From Thalassotalea_B sp049613795 (GTDB taxonomy: Bacteria; Pseudomonadota; Gammaproteobacteria; Enterobacterales; Alteromonadaceae), in the NCBI GenBank assembly GCA_049613795.1, contig JBMZCX010000098.1, forward strand, positions 1 to 7,385: 7,385 bases of DNA, read 5' to 3'. This document shows positions 1 to 5,304 of this stretch, one piece after another. The translations under genes and the position numbers were made by a program. Position 1 is the first letter of the stretch; each line of letters opens with the position of its first letter. The notes beneath the pieces were generated by a model. It was given only the letters and a program-made list of their open reading frames with translations, did not search any database and was not told where the DNA came from.

Positions 1-56
1 CGACGTTGAGTTACACGCAATTCTTTAATTAGAACGTACATAACATTTTAGTTATG

Positions 57-92
57 AAAAAACCGCATTCATTAATATTAATGCGGTTTTTT
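57..92. terminator. Bidirectional rho-independent terminator
   Basis: A perfect 13-bp inverted repeat has arms at 57-69 (AAAAAACCGCATT) and 80-92 (AATGCGGTTTTTT) around a 10-base loop. Because the left arm begins with six A and the right arm ends with six T, the hairpin has a U-tract in both directions. On the minus strand it lies 25 bases past the receptor stop codon and should end that transcript. On the plus strand it could end a gene entering from the left. The loop and inner arm also contain a perfect palindrome, CATTAATATTAATG (70-83). Confidence 0.85.
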
Positions 93-117
93 ATTGTCTC
101 ATTAAACTGATCTTTGT

Positions 118-2517
118 TTAAAAGTAGCCTCTTACTCCAAATTGGAAGTTACGACCAGGAAGTGGCGCGGTGTCTTTAATAAACGAGCTGTGTACAAAAC
201 CAAGTTCATCAGTAATGTTATCAACACTTAGGTAAAGCTGTGTGTCAACGGCACCTAAATCAAGCTGATAATTGGCTTGTAAATCAATCAATGTATAGCC
301 ATCTGTTGCTGTTTCGTATGCACTAATATCATTTTGCTCAAAATAATGTGTTCCTGTTAAGGTAAATTGTGCGCTACCTAGGGTGTATTGCAGTTCTGAA
401 CCCAATTTATTAGCAGGAATGCGTGGTAAATTTCCTTCATTATCTTTTAGTTTGGCGCGAGTAGAATCACCAAATACTTTTACCATGGCGCTGGGGTTTA
501 TTTGATAATGTACATCAAATTCAAAACCATACAGCTCAGCATCTTTACTTGTGAACTGATAAACATCAATTGCGTCACTGTGACCAATGGCAGCAGGTTC
601 AAAACCATCCATTTCATCAAACACTAATCCTGTGTTTTGCTGATAATAAAAGTTTTTAATGTCGTTATAGAAGAAGTTGACAGTGTAACCAAAGTCTCCA
701 GTAAAGCGACGTAAACTAATATCTAGATTAGTTGATGTTTCTTGTTTAATTTCTTCAGGCTCAAAATGCGCTTCGTTACCTTCAATATGGTAACCCAAAC
801 CAAGTTCGTAAGTCCCGGTAGCAATATGCACACCATTAGAGAGTAGCTCCGCTGAAAGTGGTGCACGCTCTGAATGTGATAAGCTAACGGCTAGGTTGTG
901 ACTTGGCATATACTCCCAAATCGCACCTGCTGAGGCACTTAGATTAGTAAAGCTTTGGGTGTAGTTAACAGTTTCATCTGCTGATGCAGGTTCGTCATCA
1001 TGGCTATGCTGATGCGTATCCACATCACTTTTTATCTCATAATCTTCTAAACGGGCGCCAAGTTCTACGGTGACGTCACCAAACTTGCGTTCTTCAAGTA
1101 AATATAGCGCATGAGTCGTCGTGATACTTGCAGGTGTAAAGGCTTCTTCGCCAATCGCGTCATAATCAGACTCACTATAGTGATAGCCAATCATGCCATG
1201 CCATTGGCCTAATTGATGCTCTACGTTGAAACGTGCTTCAGTGGTTTCATTACTAAAAGTGGTGCCAATAGCGCCGTCTTCAATTTCACTATGGGTATAG
1301 TCTGTGTAACCAACACGTAGGTTAATAGACTCAATCCAGTTATCATGAAACGCATAACTTACCAGCCCCTGCCAACGGTCTTGCTCTAAATGAGCATAAA
1401 CAGGTGTTTCTGCATGTTCTTCACCTTCGTGTTCTTCATGCTCGCCTGCTTCTTCATGTGCATGATCGTGTTCATGATGAGCATGTGAATGGCCTGGAAT
1501 ACCATAGTCTGTTTCGATATTACCGTATGAAAATCCAACGGTTAAATGCTCACCCACATAGCTAGTACCAAAATTAACTGTTTCACTGTCTATAAAGGTA
1601 TTTTCAACTGAAGTAGCTGTTTCTTCATCGCCTTCAACATGTACTTCACCTTCTTCATGTTCATCCGGTAAATTAAAACGAGGTGTTTGGTAATCATCAC
1701 CGCTGCGTTTAGTACCATCAAAATGGAAATTAAAGTTATCGCTGCCAGTTTCTAGTTTTGCTGCGAATGTATTCGCATTTGAAACTGTATCGTGCGTGTA
1801 TTGTGCTGCCCCAGATAAAGAGTCAATGTTATTGGTTGGAATACGGTTATCAACCACATTCACTACACCGCCAATAGCACCAGAGCCATAAAGTAGGGTG
1901 CTTGGGCCACGTAACACTTCAATTTGCTCTGCCGCTAGGCTGTCACTTGATGTAGCGTGATCAGGTCCAATGCGAGACGCATCGCTGCTATCCAAACCAT
2001 TTTGAGTAATTTTAACTCGAGGACCACCTAGGCCGCGGATAATCGGACTTGATGAAACAGGGCCAAAATAACTAGCATTAACGCCAGGTATGCCTTTAAG
2101 TGTCTCACCTAGCGTCGGCTTAGCTTTATTTTTTAGCTCATCGCCTGATAGCACACTTACTGGTGAAATCATTTCTAAGCTATTTTTATGCAGGGCTGAG
2201 GCATATACAACAACAGTTTCAACCGAAGTTGGCTTTAAAGTAACATTAATAGTGTTGTCTGTATTTTCAAGCGATATACGAGAATCTAGGTAGTTATCTT
2301 TACTGATATGTAATTGACTTTTAGCATCTATGTCGATACTAAACTGGCCTTGTGCATTACTTTGCACGCTTTTTGACTTACCATGAACATGAATCGTGGC
2401 ATTGGCAATGGGTTGCTTTTTTGTATCTGTTACCGTGCCGTTAATCGTCGCTGCAAGTGCAGAGTGAGAACACAAAACAGACAGTAGTGCTGAGGATATG
2501 AGTGTTAGCTTAGTCAT
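118..2517 (-). CDS. znuD: TonB-dependent outer-membrane receptor, ZnuD-like (probable zinc uptake)
   Basis: The 799-residue protein is an outer-membrane, TonB/ExbB/ExbD-energised receptor, most likely for zinc. Residues 1-23 are a signal peptide ending ALAA; Cys16 is not in a lipobox. Residues about 24-97 resemble a carboxypeptidase-regulatory-like beta domain, which meningococcal ZnuD lacks. A TonB-box-like ETVVVYA lies at 100-106. The plug follows (about 107-228) with GVNAS, IIRGLGG, GPDHA (184-188) and VLRGPSTLLYGSGA. A beta-barrel then runs to the terminal Phe799. Three loops are rich in His, Asp and Glu: 285-299, 342-374 (ten His within 343-368) and 500-510. From memory, ZnuD shares the PDHA plug motif, a GLPAHSH-like loop start (here GIPGHSH) and a His-rich loop, which supports zinc over a siderophore. 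Another metal such as copper or nickel remains possible. A weak GAAG sits five bases before the ATG, and the signal peptide fits this start. The gene has its own promoter with Zur-like operators and its own terminator, so it is probably monocistronic. Confidence 0.85.
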   Translation of the reverse strand: MTKLTLISSALLSVLCSHSALAATINGTVTDTKKQPIANATIHVHGKSKSVQSNAQGQFSIDIDAKSQLHISKDNYLDSRISLENTDNTINVTLKPTSVETVVVYASALHKNSLEMISPVSVLSGDELKNKAKPTLGETLKGIPGVNASYFGPVSSSPIIRGLGGPRVKITQNGLDSSDASRIGPDHATSSDSLAAEQIEVLRGPSTLLYGSGAIGGVVNVVDNRIPTNNIDSLSGAAQYTHDTVSNANTFAAKLETGSDNFNFHFDGTKRSGDDYQTPRFNLPDEHEEGEVHVEGDEETATSVENTFIDSETVNFGTSYVGEHLTVGFSYGNIETDYGIPGHSHAHHEHDHAHEEAGEHEEHEGEEHAETPVYAHLEQDRWQGLVSYAFHDNWIESINLRVGYTDYTHSEIEDGAIGTTFSNETTEARFNVEHQLGQWHGMIGYHYSESDYDAIGEEAFTPASITTTHALYLLEERKFGDVTVELGARLEDYEIKSDVDTHQHSHDDEPASADETVNYTQSFTNLSASAGAIWEYMPSHNLAVSLSHSERAPLSAELLSNGVHIATGTYELGLGYHIEGNEAHFEPEEIKQETSTNLDISLRRFTGDFGYTVNFFYNDIKNFYYQQNTGLVFDEMDGFEPAAIGHSDAIDVYQFTSKDAELYGFEFDVHYQINPSAMVKVFGDSTRAKLKDNEGNLPRIPANKLGSELQYTLGSAQFTLTGTHYFEQNDISAYETATDGYTLIDLQANYQLDLGAVDTQLYLSVDNITDELGFVHSSFIKDTAPLPGRNFQFGVRGYF

Positions 2518-2542
2518 AGTTACTTCAATTCGTGGTTGTTAT

Positions 2543-2565
2543 GTTGTGATATAATATAACACTAC
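2543..2565. promoter_or_regulatory. Zur-like operator box 1
   Basis: The core GTGATATAATATAACAC (2546-2562) is an imperfect palindrome with one mismatched pair. The surrounding 23-mer agrees at 16 of 22 fixed positions with the gammaproteobacterial Zur consensus as I recall it (core AATGTTATANTATAACATT). It covers the -10 hexamer proposed for the receptor gene, so bound Zur-Zn would block transcription. Zur regulation is inferred from the motif and the neighbouring gene. The region is AT-rich, so chance similarity is not excluded for this box taken alone. Confidence 0.55.
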
Positions 2566-2581
2566 AAAATTATGCTATCAA
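2553..2581 (-). promoter_or_regulatory. Sigma70-type promoter of the receptor gene
   Basis: Read on the minus strand there is a -35 TTGATA (2581-2576), a 17-base spacer and a -10 TATATT (2558-2553). This predicts a start near 2546 and a leader of about 28 bases. The spacing is ideal and the hexamers are near consensus. Both elements touch the Zur-like palindromes: box 1 covers the -10 and box 2 abuts the -35. Confidence 0.55.
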
Positions 2582-2603
2582 CAATGTTATACTATAACTT
2601 TAA
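2581..2603. promoter_or_regulatory. Zur-like operator box 2
   Basis: AATGTTATACTATAACTTT (2583-2601) matches the Zur consensus core AATGTTATANTATAACATT at all but one fixed position. The 23-mer agrees at 17 of 22. Its centre (2592) is 38 bases from the centre of box 1 (2554). It begins at the last base of the proposed -35. Two boxes of this type flanking one promoter, in front of a zinc-type receptor, make Zur control the simplest reading. A Fur box is less likely because the GATAATGATAATCATTATC pattern is absent. Confidence 0.65.
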
Positions 2604-2668
2604 AATTTGCGTTGAATAACACAAGAGAGCGATAAATTTAATTTAGCACGGCATTATTACAGTTAAAT

Positions 2669-3058
2669 TTAGGAGCGGCTGTCTATCATCAGTATGTCTA
2701 ACTTTTTTTGTGCTCTAAAATGATTTTGCTTATCAACTGGTTCAAGCATTTCACATTCATCGTTTATCATTTCTGAAATTAAGCTTGGATAATGCCTGCA
2801 ATCTTGGGGTCGGTCATGATAAATACTGCAAGTATATTTATCTTTTTCTTCAGGAGATGCTTTATTGGCAAGCTCTAAAAATGGGCATTGCGTTAATTGC
2901 TCACCCGTTGTTGGGTCAAACCATAATTTATCGTTTTTAACGTATTGAAATATTTCAGGGTTGAATAACGCCCACATTTGAATTTCATCCTGATTAGTAT
3001 CTAAATCTGCCGCACCGTATTTTGTGCAGCACTTACCGCATTGATTGCAATTTTGCAT
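2669..3058 (-). CDS. YkgJ-family cysteine cluster protein
   Basis: A 129-residue cytoplasmic protein of the YkgJ / CxxCxxCC family (Pfam PF03692), thought to bind iron (possibly an Fe-S cluster) or zinc; no reaction is established. The N-terminal cluster is C4-x2-C7-x2-C10-C11. It is followed by C58 (QCPF), C77 (YTCSIY) and the family signature RPQDCRHYP with C87. C102 is an extra cysteine. No signal peptide or membrane segment is present. The length and motif order fit a complete protein. The ATG at 3058 places the cluster right at the N-terminus, as in the family, although no clear Shine-Dalgarno precedes it. It points the same way as the receptor gene, 151 bases downstream of it, and no terminator is visible between them, so some read-through into the receptor is possible. 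It diverges from the TPR-like gene. Confidence 0.85.
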   Translation of the reverse strand: MQNCNQCGKCCTKYGAADLDTNQDEIQMWALFNPEIFQYVKNDKLWFDPTTGEQLTQCPFLELANKASPEEKDKYTCSIYHDRPQDCRHYPSLISEMINDECEMLEPVDKQNHFRAQKKLDILMIDSRS

Positions 3059-3265
3059 AGGGTAGATATTAACTGTTGCTTTTTATAGTAGGCATTAAGT
3101 GTAGCACCCTAATATCCACGTCAATAAACTAAACAGCGTTTATTGTTGCTTATAATACTTTTGTAACAACGCGGCGCTTAATAATAATGTACTATTAAGA
3201 CATATGTTTCGGATACAGCGCTGTAAAAAATTAAAAAGGCGCATTAATTAAGGTAGCGAGTAATT
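3059..3265. promoter_or_regulatory. Divergent intergenic promoter region
   Basis: These 207 bases separate two divergent genes and should hold a promoter for each. On the plus strand the best -10 candidate is TATAAT at 3151-3156. It has no convincing -35 at 17 bases, although TTGCT lies just upstream. On the minus strand ACTTAA (3100-3095), 18 bases from TTGACG (3124-3119), is a weak candidate for the YkgJ-type gene. A loosely repeated element, TGTTGCTT followed by TATAGT or TATAAT, occurs near 3074-3089 and 3145-3156. Exact starts cannot be fixed by eye. Confidence 0.35.
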
Positions 3266-3691
3266 ATGAATACTAAAGTATACAAAGCGGTTCACGATTT
3301 AGCAGAAAAGCTGATGGCAGCTGCCAATAAGAATGATACTAAACAATTCGAATCTTTATATGCAGAGCTCAAAGCAATTTGTATTGAAAACGAAAATACC
3401 GCTAAAGATCACCCTGTACAGTGGGAAACTTTAGCAGATTTTACCGAAGAGCTAGAAGACGCTATTGAGACTTATGAAAAAGCATTACAGAAGTCGATTG
3501 AAATCAATAACAAAGATCATATGTCGTCGGTTGCATTTTCTATGGCTACTTTACAGCTTGAGCTGGGTGACAAAGAAGCGGCGATTAAAAACCTACAAGA
3601 TGCTAAAGTCAGTGCGAATAAAATTGAAGACAAAGAATTAAAGTCAGAGATCCATGAGCTATTAGAGTCACTGGTTGAAGAAGAAGGTTAG
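3266..3691 (+). CDS. Small acidic TPR-like protein
   Basis: A 141-residue, highly helical, acidic, soluble protein ending EEEG. It has no signal peptide, transmembrane segment or cysteine-based site; its only Cys is C39. Two helix-turn-helix units resemble tetratricopeptide repeats. One spans about residues 50-83 (W53, L56-A57, A66, Y70, A73). The other spans about 87-119 and contains a canonical-looking LELGDKEAAIKNLQDA stretch. The N-terminal 45 residues form another helical pair with EKLMAAANKNDTKQFESLYAEL. TPR folds bind other proteins, so a scaffold or adaptor role is plausible, but no partner is evident. The start has AAGG and GAG upstream within 5-13 bases. The gene is monocistronic: a strong terminator follows 28 bases after the stop, and the gene upstream diverges. 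I do not recognise a named orthologue. Confidence 0.75.
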   Translation: MNTKVYKAVHDLAEKLMAAANKNDTKQFESLYAELKAICIENENTAKDHPVQWETLADFTEELEDAIETYEKALQKSIEINNKDHMSSVAFSMATLQLELGDKEAAIKNLQDAKVSANKIEDKELKSEIHELLESLVEEEG

Positions 3692-3703
3692 GAAACTGTA
3701 TAG

Positions 3704-3719
3704 TGATTATTAATAATCA
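3704..3719. repeat. Perfect 16-bp palindrome before the terminator
   Basis: TGATTATTAATAATCA is a perfect 16-bp palindrome between the TPR-like stop codon and the terminator stem, sharing its last base with that stem. It could extend transcript structure or be a protein-binding site. It is AT-rich and may be accidental. Confidence 0.4.
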
Positions 3720-3749
3720 GCGCCAGTAGTTTACACTTGGCGCTTTTTT
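3719..3749 (+). terminator. Rho-independent terminator of the TPR-like gene
   Basis: A 7-bp stem AGCGCCA (3719-3725) / TGGCGCT (3738-3744), with a 12-base loop, runs straight into a T tract (3744-3749). It lies 28 bases past the stop codon. The reverse orientation lacks a U-tract, so it works only for plus-strand transcription. It separates the TPR-like gene from the zincin-motif gene. Confidence 0.8.
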
Positions 3750-3779
3750 ATGAAGAAGATAAAGTTCAACTTCATAAAA
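3746..3779. repeat. 10-bp inverted repeat in the leader of the zincin-motif gene
   Basis: TTTTATGAAG (3746-3755) and CTTCATAAAA (3770-3779) are perfect inverted repeats around 14 bases. The first arm shares bases with the preceding terminator's T tract. The interior carries AAGTTCAACTT (3762-3772), a further short palindrome. It sits 41-74 bases before the next start codon and could be an operator or a leader hairpin. No clear promoter could be assigned nearby. Confidence 0.4.
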
Positions 3780-3819
3780 TATTTATAAATAACTTACCGA
3801 GTAATTTTTTGGAGAAAAA

Positions 3820-4293
3820 ATGCTAGCGCAAATAGAACAATGGATTGATAAAACGAATAGCGAGTATGCACATAAAAGAATATGCTGTGAAAAATTTGCT
3901 AACGAGTTTGAGGGCTTTTACCCAAATGAATTTTTGAAAACTGCATTTTATGTAGTTGTTGATAAAATTCCTAAACCTGACTTTACAGGTTTACGTGAAC
4001 TTGGTTTAAGCAATTTTATTGATATGGATGTAGCTGGAATAACCTATAAAAATACATATTATATATTACCTAGCGCTGTGGATAATTTAAGAGTACATTT
4101 TCATGAGCTTGCACATGTAGTTCAATGGCGTGAACTCGGTGCGCACACTTTTATAATGCGCTACATCAATGAAATCCAAACGTTTGGTTACAATGATGCT
4201 CCGCTTGAAATAATGGCCTATGGACTTGATGCGCACTATACCAGTAATGGAAATAAATTTAATATTCCTGACTACATTACTCAACAGCTTTAG
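3820..4293 (+). CDS. Hypothetical protein with zincin-type HELAH motif
   Basis: A 157-residue protein that I cannot assign to a named family. It has H95-E96-L97-A98-H99 inside a hydrophobic helix (VHFHELAHVVQW). This is the HExxH zinc/catalytic motif of metallopeptidases, and the sequence around it resembles putative peptidases with HELxHVVQ. A possible third ligand is E130 in APLEIMAYGLDAHY, 31 residues after H99, as in gluzincin-like proteins. A vicinal C22-C23 pair lies in the N-terminal part. No signal peptide or transmembrane helix is seen, so it is probably cytoplasmic. Peptidase activity is inferred from the motif only; a small inactive zincin fold is possible. GGAG lies five bases before the ATG, which supports this start. 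The stop is 27 bases before the DUF1287 gene, suggesting co-transcription. Hand counting of 240 bases inside the gene gives about 31% GC, lower than sampled stretches of the nrd genes. Confidence 0.65.
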   Translation: MLAQIEQWIDKTNSEYAHKRICCEKFANEFEGFYPNEFLKTAFYVVVDKIPKPDFTGLRELGLSNFIDMDVAGITYKNTYYILPSAVDNLRVHFHELAHVVQWRELGAHTFIMRYINEIQTFGYNDAPLEIMAYGLDAHYTSNGNKFNIPDYITQQL

Positions 4294-4320
4294 TTAATTA
4301 CTATTATAAAAGGAATTTAT

Positions 4321-4917
4321 ATGTCACGTTTTTTGTTTTATTCACTAGCTCTATTTACTTTTCATGTGCAGGCGAGCTCTTTTGATGATGATATCGTTAA
4401 TGCATTAATCTATAGAACAACACAACCAGTAACTTACGATGGTGCCTATCATAAACTTGAGTACCCCGGTGGTGATGTGCCCGCTAATATTGGTGTGTGT
4501 ACCGATGTTTTAATTAGGTCGTACCGACAGCTTGATATTGATTTGCAAAAATTAGTACATGAAGACATGCAGAACAATTTTCGTGCATATCCTTCTAAGC
4601 GTATTTGGGGATTAACCAAGCCAGATAAAAATATTGATCATCGACGTGTGCCTAACTTACAAGTTTACTTTGAGCGCCATGCAAAAGTGTTAACTAAATC
4701 GCTTAATGCAGAGGATTATAAAGCCGGTGACATAGTTACTTGGATGCTGCCAGGTAATTTACCGCATATCGGTATGGTCGTTAATGAAATAGCGCAGGGC
4801 AGCGGCAACCCGCTTATTGTGCATAATATTGGTCGTGGACCAGAAATGAGCGATATACTTTTTGCGTATACAATTACGGGTCATTACCGATTTGTGCCTG
4901 CAGAATATTCAGAGTAA
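4321..4917 (+). CDS. yijF: Secreted DUF1287 (YijF-like) protein
   Basis: A 198-residue DUF1287 protein (PF06940; E. coli YijF type). Residues 1-18 form a signal peptide with likely cleavage after VQA, so it should be exported to the periplasm. Family blocks are visible in order: YPGGDVP (48-54), GVCTDV (58-63), DLQKLVHEDM (74-83), WGL..PD.NIDHRRVPNL (96-113), AGDIVTW (135-141), PHIGMVV (148-154), VHNIGRGP (167-174) and ITGHYRF (185-191). The order Cys60, His149, then His168 or Asn169 resembles the catalytic layout of NlpC/P60-type cysteine peptidases and amidases. A cell-wall hydrolase role is therefore conceivable, but it is inference; the family is uncharacterised as far as I know. AGGA six bases upstream of the ATG is a good ribosome site. 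The full-length family core is intact with no frameshift. It is probably translated from the same mRNA as the zincin-motif gene, 27 bases upstream. Confidence 0.85.
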   Translation: MSRFLFYSLALFTFHVQASSFDDDIVNALIYRTTQPVTYDGAYHKLEYPGGDVPANIGVCTDVLIRSYRQLDIDLQKLVHEDMQNNFRAYPSKRIWGLTKPDKNIDHRRVPNLQVYFERHAKVLTKSLNAEDYKAGDIVTWMLPGNLPHIGMVVNEIAQGSGNPLIVHNIGRGPEMSDILFAYTITGHYRFVPAEYSE

Positions 4918-4936
4918 ATAACACTGTACTAGTAGG

Positions 4937-4981
4937 CGTGTTTGAGTTTAAAAACACGGCAAACAGGTTTGGTACAAACCT
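4937..4981. terminator. Tandem hairpins between convergent genes
   Basis: Two stem-loops lie in the 114-base gap between the convergent DUF1287 and ferredoxin genes. The first has arms CGTGTTT (4937-4943) and AAACACG (4952-4958). The second has AGGTTTG (4965-4971) and CAAACCT (4975-4981) around a GTA loop. An outer AACAG/CTGTT pairing extends the second to 4962-4988. On the minus strand a T run (TTTTT, 4953-4949) follows the second hairpin, but at a distance. Neither has a classic adjacent U-tract, so termination in either direction is plausible but not certain. Confidence 0.4.
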
Positions 4982-5031
4982 AGCTGTTATATATTATTCT
5001 TGTGCTGTTAAATACGCTTAATGTGAGTTAG

Positions 5032-5304
5032 TTACTTTAAATTAATACTGATATCACCATTTGGTTTGCAGCAACATAGAAGTATTTCACCATCGCGAAC
5101 AAACGCTAACGGCTCTTCATTGTAATTAACTTCACCAGAGACAAGTGTTGCTCGACACGCACCGCAATATCCCTCACGGCATTGGTAAGCGGCATCAATC
5201 TTATTCGATTCTAGGCAATGTAAAAGAGAAGGGCAGCCAGCGGCAAAATCAATGCGCTGGCTGTTATCTGCAAGCGTGATACTTGCAGTCGTTCTATCAG
5301 TCAT
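5032..5304 (-). CDS. yfaE: YfaE-type 2Fe-2S ferredoxin for NrdB cofactor maintenance
   Basis: A 90-residue plant-type [2Fe-2S] ferredoxin. The cluster ligands are C42-x4-C47-x2-C50 (CREGYCGAC). The fourth is in C77-C78-C79; alignment with plant-type ferredoxins points to C77. The CREGYCGACRATL and EPLAF...GEILLCCC blocks closely resemble E. coli YfaE. That protein delivers electrons to NrdB to assemble and repair its diferric-tyrosyl radical cofactor. It is cytoplasmic with no signal peptide. Its ATG overlaps the nrdB stop by one base (TAATG, 5302-5306), so translation is probably coupled and the stoichiometry tied to NrdB. It is the last gene of the nrdA-nrdB-yfaE unit on this strand. The length fits the family. 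Confidence 0.93.
   Translation of the reverse strand: MTDRTTASITLADNSQRIDFAAGCPSLLHCLESNKIDAAYQCREGYCGACRATLVSGEVNYNEEPLAFVRDGEILLCCCKPNGDISINLK

Noticed and set aside
1..56. Possible tail of a plus-strand gene entering from the left
   Set aside because: Two frames end in stops here (at 26-28 and 30-32), each with only 8-9 residues in view. The terminator makes a convergent gene plausible, but nothing identifies the right frame or product.
2090..2293. Plus-strand open frame opposite the receptor N-terminal region
   Set aside because: It is antisense to a strongly supported gene, with no ribosome site and no recognisable motif.
2470..2472. Cys16 of the receptor as a lipoprotein cysteine
   Set aside because: The preceding residues LSVL do not form a lipobox, which needs G, A or S before Cys, and ALAA at 20-23 is a normal signal peptidase I site.
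2543..2603. Fur (iron) box instead of Zur boxes
   Set aside because: The palindromes follow the TATAnTATAAC Zur pattern and lack the repeated GATAAT units of a Fur box, and the gene product looks zinc-type.
2633..2671. 9-bp inverted repeat TAAATTTAA / TTAAATTTA as a terminator of the YkgJ-type gene
   Set aside because: It is entirely A/T with a 21-base loop and one arm overlaps the stop codon; it is too weak to act as an intrinsic terminator.
4087..4284. Minus-strand open frame opposite the zincin-motif gene
   Set aside because: It has no ribosome site or motif. The plus-strand frame has a good GGAG, a coherent HExxH helix and an operon partner.
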